Origin: Pigmentiphaga aceris
GTDB lineage: Bacteria > Pseudomonadota > Gammaproteobacteria > Burkholderiales > Burkholderiaceae_B
Assembly (NCBI RefSeq): GCF_008119665.1
Contig: NZ_CP043046.1
Coordinates: 2,542,001 to 2,606,000 of the forward strand
Direction: 5' to 3'
DNA: 64,000 bases
The position numbers and the translations under genes are program-made. Of this stretch, positions 45,718 to 54,409 are shown piece by piece. Position 1 is the stretch's first letter; each line of letters begins with the position of its first letter. The notes under the pieces are model-generated. The model saw only the letters and a program-made list of their open reading frames with translations. It was not told where the DNA came from and ran no database searches.

Positions 45718-46587
45718 TCAACCTTGCAAAGCCGGCTGCCAGGGTTCTTGCGCCGCGTTGCTCAGGAACTGTGCGGGTCGACGCAATGCCGGATCGAAGG
45801 GATTCAGCTGTGCGCTGATTGCCGCCGCCTCCTTGCCCAGCGCCTTCACAATCTGCGGCAAACGCTCCGCATTCACCCGTTCCGCCAGCGTCCCGATACT
45901 GATCGCCGCCATCGCCGTCCCCTGCTGATCCAGAATCGGCACCGACACACCCGCCATCCCCGAAATCGGCCCCTCCCCATGGTCCGTCGCGGCATACCCC
46001 AGCGCCAACGTCTTCTCCACGCTCGCACGCAGATAGATCTCATCGAAATACGCCAGGTTGTGCAGCCTCGGCACATTGAAGCGAATGATCTCCTCGCGCT
46101 CCGCCTCGGGCATATAGGCCAGCATCAACAGCCCCGCCTGGCCCACGCCCAGCGGCACCCGGCCACCGATATCACCCGTGTACGACCGGATCGGCAGCGG
46201 CCCATCCACCCGGTCCACGCAGATCGCATCCACCCCCGCCCGCACCAGCAGGAACACTGTGTCCTTCAGCATGCCCGACAGCCGCAACAGGGCAGGGCGG
46301 CACAAGGCTTTCAAGGTGCTGTGCCGTCCGCCTGCGCGCGCCGCCAGCGAGAAGAATTCCACGCTCAACCGATACGACTTGCCGCCTTCGGGTTGTTCCA
46401 CCATGCCTTCCAGCGTCAGGCTGCGCAGAATCCGGTGCGCGGTTGCCTGAGCAAGGCCGGCCTGGGTGGCGATCTCGGTCAGTCGCAATCCTTCGCAGGG
46501 CGAGTTGGCCAACGCCCGGATGATCGCAAAGCCGCGCTGCAGCCCGCCTTGCGAATTATCGGAATCTTCAGAAGCCTGTTTGGCCAT
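45718..46587 (-). CDS. IclR-family transcriptional regulator
   Basis: A 289-residue IclR regulator. ATG 46587 opens MAKQASEDSDNSQGGLQRGF. The winged HTH is LRLTEIATQAGLAQATAHRILRSL. The effector domain carries DRVDGPLPIRSYTGDIGGRVPL and GMAGVSVPILDQQG. It is divergent from the ABC transporter/dehydrogenase operon and has IclR-type palindromes between them, so it is the likely local repressor or activator. Confidence 0.92.
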   Translation of the reverse strand: MAKQASEDSDNSQGGLQRGFAIIRALANSPCEGLRLTEIATQAGLAQATAHRILRSLTLEGMVEQPEGGKSYRLSVEFFSLAARAGGRHSTLKALCRPALLRLSGMLKDTVFLLVRAGVDAICVDRVDGPLPIRSYTGDIGGRVPLGVGQAGLLMLAYMPEAEREEIIRFNVPRLHNLAYFDEIYLRASVEKTLALGYAATDHGEGPISGMAGVSVPILDQQGTAMAAISIGTLAERVNAERLPQIVKALGKEAAAISAQLNPFDPALRRPAQFLSNAAQEPWQPALQG

Positions 46588-46601
46588 CTGCTGCCTTTTT
46601 T

Positions 46602-46689
46602 CGGAAATAATTTTGCAAAGTATAAGTCTCAATTCCGTTGAATGGAAAAATTGCCAAATAAATTCTGTCTGTCGGAATATTTGTTGACG
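46602..46689. promoter_or_regulatory. Candidate IclR operators and promoter of the ABC operon
   Basis: CGGAAATAATTTTG (46602-46615) matches most of the IclR-family consensus TGGAAATnATTTCCA. TTCCGTTGAATGGAA (46633-46647) is a near-perfect palindrome, and CGGAATATTTG occurs at 46673. A TTGACG -35-like element at 46684 has a weak -10 (TTAGAC) 17 bases later. The segment is AT-rich relative to both flanking genes. Confidence 0.45.
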
Positions 46690-46748
46690 CTCGACAAGGC
46701 TGATTTTTAGACTGCATGCATACCAAACGTAATTGCGGGGCAGGACTC

Positions 46749-47816
46749 ATGGCGTTTCTCCGACTGGACCGAGTGTCCAAGTACTACGGCGACAACTGTG
46801 TCGTCGCCGACTTCGATCTGTCGGTGGAAAAGGGCGAGTTTGTCTCGCTGCTGGGCCCGTCGGGCTGTGGCAAGACCACGACCTTGCAGATGATTGCGGG
46901 CTTTGCTGACGTGACCAAAGGCCGCATCGAACTCGACGGCCGTGACATCACCCATGTGCAGCCGAACACGCGCGGCCTGGGCATCGTGTTCCAGAGCTAC
47001 GCGCTGTTCCCGCACATGACCGTGTCGGACAACGTCACCTTCGGTTTGAAGATGCGCAAGGTGCCGAAGGAAGAGCGTGTGGAACGCACGCGCGAAGCGC
47101 TGGCGCTGGTGAAGCTGGACAAGTTCGGCGACCGTTATCCGCGTGAAATGTCGGGTGGTCAGCGCCAGCGCGTGGCCCTGGCGCGCGCCTTGGTCATCAA
47201 CCCGCCGGTGCTCTTGCTTGACGAGCCGCTGTCCAACCTGGATGCCAAGCTGCGCGAAGAAATGCAGTACGAGCTGCGCCGCATTCAGCGCAAGGTTGGT
47301 ACGACCACCATCATGGTGACCCACGACCAGGCCGAGGCGCTGTCGATCAGCGACCGCGTGGTGGTGATGCAAGACGGCCGTGCTACGCAAGTCGATGCGC
47401 CTTACCAGATGTACGAACATCCGCGCTCGGAATTCATTTCTACCTTTGTGGGCAAGACCAATCTGGTTGCCGGCAAGGTGGTGGGCTTGGCGGGTGGTCA
47501 GGCAACTGTGGAAAGCGGTGCCTTGCATGTCGAGGTGGACGGCGCAGGTCTGGCCTTGGGTGACGCGGTGCAGATTTCGCTGCGCCCGGAAAAGCTCATC
47601 GTGGTGCCGGCAGGGCAGGGCAAGTTGCCCTGTTCAGTCGCCGTGCGTTATTTCCTGGGCACGCAATGGATGTACGAACTGGACAGCCCGCTGGGCCGCC
47701 TGACGGTATTGGCTCCCAACGACGGCAGCCGCCGCCCGCAAGACGAAGGCGACGCGGTGGGCCTGGACTGGGCCGCAGGCGTAGTGCGCGTGCTGGCAGC
47801 AGGGAGCGCGAAATGA
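46749..47816 (+). CDS. ABC transporter ATP-binding protein, polyamine/opine type
   Basis: A 355-residue PotA-like ATPase. ATG 46749 is preferred over 46716 because it gives the family start LRLDRVSKYYGDN. Walker A is GPSGCGKTTTL, the Q-loop FQSYALFPH, the signature MSGGQRQRVALARAL, Walker B LLLDEPLSNLDAKL, the switch His in VTHDQAEA. A TOBE domain lies at ~270-350. It energises import through the two permeases encoded next. Confidence 0.95.
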   Translation: MAFLRLDRVSKYYGDNCVVADFDLSVEKGEFVSLLGPSGCGKTTTLQMIAGFADVTKGRIELDGRDITHVQPNTRGLGIVFQSYALFPHMTVSDNVTFGLKMRKVPKEERVERTREALALVKLDKFGDRYPREMSGGQRQRVALARALVINPPVLLLDEPLSNLDAKLREEMQYELRRIQRKVGTTTIMVTHDQAEALSISDRVVVMQDGRATQVDAPYQMYEHPRSEFISTFVGKTNLVAGKVVGLAGGQATVESGALHVEVDGAGLALGDAVQISLRPEKLIVVPAGQGKLPCSVAVRYFLGTQWMYELDSPLGRLTVLAPNDGSRRPQDEGDAVGLDWAAGVVRVLAAGSAK

Positions 47817-47850
47817 TCTTGTCTGCAACCCTGATTCGCGGGGTGCCGGT

Positions 47851-48744
47851 ATGAACACGGCTACCCACGCTTCCGGTGCGCCGGCAGCTTCCAACAAAAT
47901 TCCGGCCACGACCAAGGTCGCCATTGCAGGTGCCTTGCCGCTGACCATTGTCTTCCTGACACTGGTACTGGCCCCGCTGATACTGACGCTGCTGCTGTCG
48001 TTCAGCCAATACGATTTCGCCAAGGGCATTCAGCCCGGCTACACGGTTGCCCACTACTGGGCCATCGTGACCGACGATTATTTCCTGAAGATTTTCTGGC
48101 GCACTTTCTGGATCGCCGGCCTGACGACGCTGTTCTGCATTTTGATCGGCGCACCGGAAGCCTATGTGCTCAGTCGGATGAAAAAGCCCTGGCGCTCGAT
48201 CTTCCTGCTTGTGGTGTTGTCGCCCTTGCTGGTCTCGCTGGTGGTGCGTGCCTTCGGCTGGAGCATGCTGCTGGGTCCGCATGGCGCAGTGGGCGCGGTG
48301 GCCGACAAGCTTGGGTTTGGGCCGCTGCTGTACACGCCGACCGCCATCATCATTGCCTTGGTTCACGTGATGTTGCCGTTCATGGTGATCCCGGTCTGGA
48401 CCTCGCTGCAAAAGCTCGACCCCACGGTTGAACAGGCTGCGTATTCGCTCAACGCGTCTCGCTTCCAGACACTGTTCAAAGTGGTGATGCCGCAAGCCAT
48501 GCCCGGCATTCTGTCCGGCAGCCTGATTGTGTTCGGCTTGGCCGCAAGTTCCTTCGCCATTCCCGCACTGCTGGGTGGCCGTCGCCTGAAGATGGTTGCC
48601 ACCATTGTTTACGACGAGTTCATGACCGAACTCAACTGGCCGCTTGGCGCCGCCATCGCCATCCTGCTGCTGATCGCCAACGTGATCATCATGCTGGCCT
48701 ACAACCGTGTGGTCGAGCGCTCGTACAAGCGCAGCCTGGGCTAA
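47851..48744 (+). CDS. ABC transporter permease, PotB type
   Basis: A 297-residue membrane protein with about six helices. The EAA loop for the ATPase is EQAAYSLNASRFQTLFKVVMPQAMPGI. It pairs with the second permease 10 bases downstream. The type corresponds to spermidine/putrescine or opine importers. Confidence 0.92.
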   Translation: MNTATHASGAPAASNKIPATTKVAIAGALPLTIVFLTLVLAPLILTLLLSFSQYDFAKGIQPGYTVAHYWAIVTDDYFLKIFWRTFWIAGLTTLFCILIGAPEAYVLSRMKKPWRSIFLLVVLSPLLVSLVVRAFGWSMLLGPHGAVGAVADKLGFGPLLYTPTAIIIALVHVMLPFMVIPVWTSLQKLDPTVEQAAYSLNASRFQTLFKVVMPQAMPGILSGSLIVFGLAASSFAIPALLGGRRLKMVATIVYDEFMTELNWPLGAAIAILLLIANVIIMLAYNRVVERSYKRSLG

Positions 48745-48754
48745 GGAGGCCGAC

Positions 48755-49549
48755 ATGCTCAAGAATGGCCCGATCGCACTGGCGTTCAATTTCCTGGTGG
48801 TGGTGTTTGTATTGGCACCGCTGGTCATCGTGTGTCTGGTGGCGTTCACGCCCGAGACCACCTTGTCGGTGCCGACCACCAGCTTCTCGCTGCGTTGGTT
48901 CGAAGCCGTGTTCCAGCATGGCGACTTCATGCAGGCGTTCAAGAACAGCCTGTGGCTGGCAGCCATCTCAGCCACCATCTCCGTGGTGCTGGGCGTGCCG
49001 GCAGCATTGGCGATTGCCCGCCACAGTTTCCCCGGCCGCGATGCGCTGAACGCATTGTTCCTGTCGCCGCTGATGATTCCGCACTTGGTGCTGGGCGTTG
49101 CGCTGCTGCGTTTCTTCGCGTTGATCGGCAGCGCGGGCAGCTTTGGCTGGCTGGTGTTTGCGCACGTGGTGGTGATCACGCCCTACGTGTTGCGACTGGT
49201 GCTGGGCGCGCTGATCGGCTTCGACCGCAGCATTGAACATGCAGCCTTGTCGCTGGGTGCAAGCCGCACCACGGTGTTCTTCCAGGTCACCTTGCCGCTG
49301 ATCATTCCTGGCGTGTCGGGGGGCTGGTTGCTGGCCTTCATCAACAGCTTCGACGAGCTGACGATGTCGGTGTTCATTACCGCACCGTCTACCGTCACGC
49401 TGCCGGTGCGCATGTACATGTATGCCACGGAATCGATCGACCCGATGATGGCCGCAGTGTCTGCATTGGTGATCGCGCTGACTGCGGTGACCATGTTCCT
49501 GCTTGATCGCATCTACGGTCTGGACCGGGTGCTGGTCGGCTCGAAGTGA
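48755..49549 (+). CDS. ABC transporter permease, PotC type
   Basis: A 264-residue membrane protein. ATG 48755 follows AAGGAGGCCGAC. Its EAA loop is EHAALSLGASRTTVFFQVTLPLIIPGV, with about six helices. This is the second half of the membrane channel. A 145-base gap follows before the dehydrogenase subunits. Confidence 0.92.
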   Translation: MLKNGPIALAFNFLVVVFVLAPLVIVCLVAFTPETTLSVPTTSFSLRWFEAVFQHGDFMQAFKNSLWLAAISATISVVLGVPAALAIARHSFPGRDALNALFLSPLMIPHLVLGVALLRFFALIGSAGSFGWLVFAHVVVITPYVLRLVLGALIGFDRSIEHAALSLGASRTTVFFQVTLPLIIPGVSGGWLLAFINSFDELTMSVFITAPSTVTLPVRMYMYATESIDPMMAAVSALVIALTAVTMFLLDRIYGLDRVLVGSK

Positions 49550-49694
49550 CGGTTGCGAAATGATGTTTGCGAAATGATGTCTGTGAAGTGAATTCGGCCA
49601 CGATCCGCTTCATGCCTGTTCTTCTTACCTGTTCGAATCAGAGCCGTGGGCACGTTGCCCCGGTTCTGGCCACCATGCCTGAGAGCGTGTTCCC

Positions 49695-50024
49695 ATGTCT
49701 TTGCTGAAGCGCCTGGTCGATACCGAGCGCGCCCCCGTGGCATTTGTGCTGGATGGCAAAGCCTGCCAGGCCTTGCTAGGCGATACCGTCCTGACGGCGG
49801 TGCTGACGCAGGCCGATCGCCTGCGGCAGTCTGAATTCAGCGGGCGTCCGCGCGCCGGTTTCTGCATGATGGGGGCCTGTCAGGATTGCTGGGTACGCAC
49901 GGAAGATGGCCGTCGTCTGCGCGCTTGCTCGACCTTCATCGAAGAAGATATGCAGGTGGTAACGACGATTGTCCAGGTGCCGGTGGCAACGCAGGCTGCC
50001 GCTTGGCCGGAGGATGAAACGTGA
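49695..50024 (+). CDS. (2Fe-2S)-binding subunit of a heteromeric amine/opine dehydrogenase
   Basis: A 109-residue ferredoxin-like protein. Cysteines in GFCMMGACQDC and RACSTF bind a plant-type [2Fe-2S] cluster, as in HcnA and the small subunits of opine or D-hydroxyproline dehydrogenases. It overlaps the next flavoprotein by ATGA. It shuttles electrons from the flavin subunits to the respiratory chain. Confidence 0.88.
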   Translation: MSLLKRLVDTERAPVAFVLDGKACQALLGDTVLTAVLTQADRLRQSEFSGRPRAGFCMMGACQDCWVRTEDGRRLRACSTFIEEDMQVVTTIVQVPVATQAAAWPEDET

Positions 50025-51415
50025 TCGGCACTAACAACGACGCCACCGCGATTCAGCCCGTTATCGTTGGAGCAGGCCCGGCTGGGGTGCGTGCAGCCGA
50101 AGCGCTGGTGGCAGCCGGTCTGCGGCCCATAATGCTGGACGAAGCGGCGCGTGCCGGCGGACAGATCTATCGCCAGCCGCCGCCCGGGTTCAAGCGCCCG
50201 AAGTCGGCTTTGTACGGGTCGGAACACCACAAGGCCGATGGCGTGCATCGCAGCATGGATGCCTTGGCCGGCAAGATCGATTACCTCACCCAAGCACTGG
50301 TCTGGCATTGCGAAGGCAATGTGCTCGACGTGCTGGTCGATGGCGTCACACGCACGATTCCGTATTCCCATCTGATTCTTGCCACCGGTGCAACCGATCG
50401 CGTGTTGCCGTTCCCGGGTTGGCTGACACCGGGTGTTTACACCCTGGGCGGCTCCCAAGTGGCGTTGAAGTACCAAGGCTGTGCGATTGGTGCCGACGTA
50501 GTGTTCGCGGGCACCGGTCCTTTGCTGTATCTGGTGGCTTATCAATACGCCAAAGCCGGTGCACGGGTTCGGGCGGTGCTGGACACGGCACGGGTATCGG
50601 ACCATGCAGCAGGCTTGACCGGCATGCTGCGTGCGCCCGGTCTGTTGGCCAAGGGCCTGTATTACATGGGCTGGCTGCGCGCACATGGCGTACCCATCCA
50701 TAACGGGATTCGTCCGGTGCGCGTGCTGGGCGACGAACGTGTCAGCGGCATCGTCTGGCGTGACGCGCAAGGCCGCGAACTACAAGTGGAATGTGACGCC
50801 GTGGGCTATGGCCTGGCCTTGCGGTCCGAGACCCAGCTGGCAAGCTTGGCGGGTTGCCAATTCGACTTCAACCGGCAAGACCGAGCATGGCTGCCCACGC
50901 GTGACCGCGCCGGTCGCAGCTCGGTATCGGGTGTCTACGTGGCGGGTGATGGCGCGGGCATTGCCGGTGCCGATGCGGCCGAACTGGCTGGTGAACGTGC
51001 AGGTCTTGCGCTGATTGAAGACCTGGGCATGAAGGTGGACGCGGCACGTGCGCAAGACCTGGAAAAACAATTGGCTGGCATCGGCCGGGTGCGTCAGGCG
51101 CTGGAGCGTTCATTCCCGTTCCCGACCGACTGGGCAGAAAGCGTGCAGGACGACTTGGTGATCTGCCGCTGTGAAGAAATCACGGCAGGCACTTTGCGAG
51201 CCTGTGTGGCGGAAACCGGCGCACGCGAGATGAACCGTGTTAAAGCCTTGACCCGCGTAGGCATGGGCCGTTGCCAAGGCCGCATGTGCAGCGCGGGCGC
51301 GACCGAGCTGTTGGCGCACGCGCTGAAAGTCGGCCCGGAACAAGTGGGTCGCTTGCGCAGCCAGCCGCCCGTCAAACCGTTCCCGATTCGTGTGATGGTC
51401 GAGGAACAATCATGA
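50021..51415 (+). CDS. FAD/BFD-type flavoprotein subunit (HcnB/OoxA-like)
   Basis: A 464-residue pyridine-nucleotide-disulphide-like flavoprotein. The N-terminal FAD loop is QPVIVGAGPAGVRAAEAL, followed by ARAGGQIYRQPP. A C-terminal BFD-like [2Fe-2S] domain contains ICRCEE and GMGRCQGRMC. This architecture is that of HcnB, OoxA and the alpha subunit of D-hydroxyproline dehydrogenase. It is coupled on both sides by ATGA overlaps. The binding protein type suggests an amine or opine substrate. Confidence 0.9.
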   Translation: MIGTNNDATAIQPVIVGAGPAGVRAAEALVAAGLRPIMLDEAARAGGQIYRQPPPGFKRPKSALYGSEHHKADGVHRSMDALAGKIDYLTQALVWHCEGNVLDVLVDGVTRTIPYSHLILATGATDRVLPFPGWLTPGVYTLGGSQVALKYQGCAIGADVVFAGTGPLLYLVAYQYAKAGARVRAVLDTARVSDHAAGLTGMLRAPGLLAKGLYYMGWLRAHGVPIHNGIRPVRVLGDERVSGIVWRDAQGRELQVECDAVGYGLALRSETQLASLAGCQFDFNRQDRAWLPTRDRAGRSSVSGVYVAGDGAGIAGADAAELAGERAGLALIEDLGMKVDAARAQDLEKQLAGIGRVRQALERSFPFPTDWAESVQDDLVICRCEEITAGTLRACVAETGAREMNRVKALTRVGMGRCQGRMCSAGATELLAHALKVGPEQVGRLRSQPPVKPFPIRVMVEEQS

Positions 51416-52596
51416 CCGAACATCTGCGAACCGAGGTTGCGATCATTGGCGGCGGCATCGTCGGCGGCAGCGCGGCGCTGTTCCTGCGCAAGCGCGGCAT
51501 TGACGTCACCTTGCTGGAAACCGCCGTCTGCGGTGCCAAGGCCAGTGGCGTGAACTACGGCGGCGTGCGTCGTCAGGGCCGTGCGGTGGATCAGTTGCCG
51601 CTTGCGCGACGGGCGCATGCGCTGTGGGCAGAACTGCCTGCGCTGATCGGCACCGATGGTGAATACGTGCGCGCCGGGCACTTGAAGCTTGCGCGCAATG
51701 AAGAAGACCTGGCGCTGCTGGAAGCCTATCGCGCCAAGACGCGCGGCTATGGGTTGAACCTGGAAATCATTGCCGGCGAACGCTTCCGTCAGTTGTACTC
51801 CTGGCTGGGCAAGGGCGTGATCGCAGGGTCCTTGTGTCCCGAAGACGGTCATGCCAATCCACGCTTGGTTTCACCCGCGTTTGGTCGTGCAGCAGCCCGC
51901 TTGGGTGCACGCGTGCTGGAAAACCACCGGGTCACGGCAGTGCATCACGACGGCAAGGAATTTGTGCTGCGTGTGGGCGATGCGCTCGAAATCCGCGCGC
52001 GCGTGTTGCTTAATTGCGCAGGAGCCTGGGGCAACGAGTTTGCCCGTGCATTCAATGAGCCCGTGCCCGAAGAAGCCATCCATCCGCTGATGATGGTGAC
52101 GGAGCCGTTGCCAGTGTTTTCCGATCTGAGCCTGGGTATTCAGGGCGGCAGCATCTACGCGCGCCAGGTTGCGCGTGGCAACGTCATCATTGGCGGTGGA
52201 CGCGGCATCAGCGCTGGCCCGGACTTCGCACAACCTGATTTTGCCCGACCCGGTCGGGCAGCCATTCCGACATTGCTGGCAGCAGTAGGGCGTGTCATGC
52301 CCGCGCTGGCCAATGCGCATGTCATTCGTTTCTGGTCGGGCGTGGAAGGAAATATGCCCGATCACAATCCGGTGCTTGGCCCCAGCGGGACCACGCCCGG
52401 TCTGTTCCATGCTTTCGGTTTTTCCGGTGCCGGTTTCCAGATCGGTCCGGCGGTGGGAGAGGTGCTGGCCGATCTGGTCACCACCGGCACAAGCGCCATT
52501 CCCATCGACACCTTTGGCATTGCCCGATACGCCACGTCCACCCGGACGCAGGTTGATCAATCCCATCCCGCTGGAACCCACGAGGAGACAACATGA
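51412..52596 (+). CDS. DAO-family flavoprotein subunit (HcnC/OoxB-like)
   Basis: A 394-residue D-amino-acid-oxidase-family protein. The FAD loop is VAIIGGGIVGGSAALFLRK, and ASGVNYGGVRRQGR follows. The C-terminal GPSGTTPGLFHAFGFSGAGFQIGP block closes the FAD site. It is the substrate-oxidising beta subunit in HcnC/OoxB/sarcosine-oxidase-beta complexes. ATGA overlaps tie it to the BFD subunit and the binding protein. Confidence 0.9.
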   Translation: MTEHLRTEVAIIGGGIVGGSAALFLRKRGIDVTLLETAVCGAKASGVNYGGVRRQGRAVDQLPLARRAHALWAELPALIGTDGEYVRAGHLKLARNEEDLALLEAYRAKTRGYGLNLEIIAGERFRQLYSWLGKGVIAGSLCPEDGHANPRLVSPAFGRAAARLGARVLENHRVTAVHHDGKEFVLRVGDALEIRARVLLNCAGAWGNEFARAFNEPVPEEAIHPLMMVTEPLPVFSDLSLGIQGGSIYARQVARGNVIIGGGRGISAGPDFAQPDFARPGRAAIPTLLAAVGRVMPALANAHVIRFWSGVEGNMPDHNPVLGPSGTTPGLFHAFGFSGAGFQIGPAVGEVLADLVTTGTSAIPIDTFGIARYATSTRTQVDQSHPAGTHEETT

Positions 52597-53666
52597 AACA
52601 CCAATCCCTGACTGTCAGCGCCCTTGCCGGCGCAATCAAGTGCCTGGCGGGCGCAGCCGTGCTGGCTGCCGTGTCGACCGGTGCCATGGCACAGACCAAG
52701 ACCCTGTATGTCGGCATGAACGGCGGCGACATGGAGCGCGCGTTCACGCAGCACGTGTTCCCCGATTTCGAGAAAGCCAACGATGTGAAGATCGTGGTGG
52801 TTCCGGGCACCTCGGCCGATATTCTGGCCAAGGCACAAGCCTTCAAGGACAAGCCGCAAATGCACGTCATGTTCCTGGACGACGGCGTGATGGTGCGTGC
52901 CGCGTCGATGGGCCTGTGCCAGAAGCTGGGCGACGACCCGGTGATGAAAGAGGTCTACCCGACGGCGCGTCTGAACGGTGACATGGCTGTCGGCATCGAC
53001 ATGGGCATGACCGGTCTGGCCTACAACACCAAGATGTTCAAGGACAACGGTTGGGCACCCCCGACGTCGTGGATGGATTTGGCTGACCCGAAGTACAAGG
53101 GCAAGGTCGTGTTCCAGTCGGCCGCGTCCAGCACTTTCGGTCTGCATGGCTTCCTGATGTACAACCGCATCAAGGGTGGCGACGAGAAGAATGTGGACCC
53201 GGGCTTCAAGGCTTGGTCGGGTGATGTGGGCAAGAACGTGCTCGAATACATCACGAATTCGGCCAAAATTGCTGAGATGGTGCAGACTGGTGAAGCGGCG
53301 ATTTTCCCGCTGACGCCGACTGCTGTGGGTCGTCTGCAGAAGCGTGGCATTCCGGTTGAGTATGTGCAGCCGAAGGAAGGTTCGGTGATTCTGATGGTGG
53401 CTGAGTGTGTGATCGCGAACAATAGCGAGCCGGAATTGGCGCAGAAGCTGGCTCACTATCTGTTGTCGGCACCGGCTCAGGCTAAGGCGCTTGAGTTCGG
53501 CAATCACTTCCCGTCGAATACGAATGTGACGGCGTCTGGTGAGGCCAAGCCGTATCTGGATAAGTTCCAGGGCTATATGAAGACGGCGACGGTGCTTGAT
53601 TGGGATCTGATCAATGCAAATCGTCAGCAGTGGAATACGCGTTGGAATCGCGCTGTAGAGCAGTGA
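52593..53666 (+). CDS. Periplasmic substrate-binding protein, PotD type
   Basis: A 357-residue extracellular solute-binding protein. The signal peptide ends near VSTGAMAQTKTLYVG. Family features: FEKANDVKIVVVPGTSADILAK, GMTGLAYNTKMFKDNG and WMDLADPKYKGKV. It captures a polyamine-like or opine-like cation for the upstream transporter. Its place at the end of the dehydrogenase cistrons shows that uptake and oxidation are one unit. Codon use changes to T/G-ending codons in the last ~330 bases. Confidence 0.92.
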   Translation: MKHQSLTVSALAGAIKCLAGAAVLAAVSTGAMAQTKTLYVGMNGGDMERAFTQHVFPDFEKANDVKIVVVPGTSADILAKAQAFKDKPQMHVMFLDDGVMVRAASMGLCQKLGDDPVMKEVYPTARLNGDMAVGIDMGMTGLAYNTKMFKDNGWAPPTSWMDLADPKYKGKVVFQSAASSTFGLHGFLMYNRIKGGDEKNVDPGFKAWSGDVGKNVLEYITNSAKIAEMVQTGEAAIFPLTPTAVGRLQKRGIPVEYVQPKEGSVILMVAECVIANNSEPELAQKLAHYLLSAPAQAKALEFGNHFPSNTNVTASGEAKPYLDKFQGYMKTATVLDWDLINANRQQWNTRWNRAVEQ

Positions 53667-53695
53667 TTTTTTGCTGATCTGCTGATGGTTGTGTG

Positions 53696-53728
53696 AACGG
53701 CTTCTGGGTTTCTGGGAGCCGTTTTTTT
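53696..53728 (+). terminator. Rho-independent terminator after the binding-protein gene
   Basis: AACGGCT (53696-53702) pairs with AGCCGTT (53717-53723), followed by TTTTT. It lies 30 bases after the stop codon. Confidence 0.75.
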
Positions 53729-53744
53729 ATGGGCGTTTTGTTTG

Positions 53745-54131
53745 TTCTTTTGCCAGTCGTGGGTGGTGGGGCCGGGTTGGCTGCCCCGCTTGACTTAGGC
53801 GTCGGGTCTGCGCCCTCCACCTTGTCCAGAAGGGCAGCCAACCCGGCCCCACCACCCACGCCTTCAAAGACGTTTGGTTAAAAGCTGATCCCGCCTTTGG
53901 GCGGCTGCCGTTTTTCTGGCCGCCGGGTGCTGGACTTGGTTCTCGGCATGCGTGGGCCGCCATTCTTGATCTCCAAGCGGCTTGTCTCGGGGATTGGCTG
54001 GCCAGGTCGCCACGAAGCGGTTTCTCCGGCTCACGGTTTGGTGGGTTCTTCAGTTGCCTTTTACGGCAGCGCCACGCAAGGAAATTTGCGCGTCTGTTTG
54101 GTGGTGGGGTGACACCGAAGCGGGTGGCCGC
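53745..54131 (+). repeat. Hairpin repeat element, copy A
   Basis: A ~387-base element starting TTCTTTTGCCAGTCGTGGGTG. It opens with perfect 29-base inverted arms (53758-53786 and 53832-53860) around a 45-base spacer. A body of about 270 bases follows, ending GAAGCGGGTGGCCGC. Copy B (55191-55576) is the same element in the opposite orientation, with spacer and body clearly alignable (e.g. GGGGATTGGCTGGCCAGGTC and CGCCACGAAGCG in both). The arms differ at six positions between copies, yet remain perfectly paired in each. Both copies lie directly 3' of a gene on the same strand. Confidence 0.85.
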
Positions 54132-54370
54132 CGCATTACGGCATGCGGAGAGGGGTAGCGACGATCGTGGCGCTGGCGGGTGATTTGCGTAAAGGCGCTT
54201 GTGCTGTGTAGGTCGAGGCACCTGCCTTTGGTGCCTGAAGCCGTCTTTATTGGAAAAAATAACTTATAAATCAATAAGATACGATCTTAAAAAGTACTTT
54301 TCCGTTTCGGGAAAAATTCATCGGCCCTATCAACTGGTGCACAGAGGAAGCCTGTCTTGACTGCTTTAAA

Positions 54371-54392
54371 ATACTGTATAAAAATACAGTAT
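54371..54392. promoter_or_regulatory. LexA-like SOS box upstream of the GFA gene
   Basis: ATACTGTAT-AAAA-ATACAGTAT is a perfect palindrome containing CTGT-N8-ACAG with an AT-only centre. It matches the gamma/betaproteobacterial LexA consensus TACTGTATATATATACAGTA except at the centre. It ends 17 bases before the ATG, and a TTGACT -35-like element lies at 54357. LexA binding here would block transcription of the GFA gene. Confidence 0.75.
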
Positions 54393-54409
54393 TGGTAAAA
54401 GGAGTTCCG

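Larger units (their letters stand above)
53667..54409. other. Intergenic region with terminator, repeat copy A and LexA-like box
   Basis: It contains a terminator (53696-53728), the first copy of a ~387-base hairpin repeat, an AT-rich stretch from ~54200, and the promoter/LexA box of the GFA gene. Open frames inside the repeat (e.g. 53897-54112 plus) are not accepted as genes because the other copy does not preserve the same ends. Confidence 0.6.

Noticed and set aside
47596..49179. 527-codon minus-strand frame opposite the ABC permeases
   Set aside because: Shadow frame; the plus-strand permeases have EAA loops and membrane helices.
53897..54112. 71-codon frame inside repeat copy A, and the 78- to 98-codon frames inside copy B
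   Set aside because: The copies do not keep the same frame ends and open frames occur on both strands; structure rather than coding is conserved.
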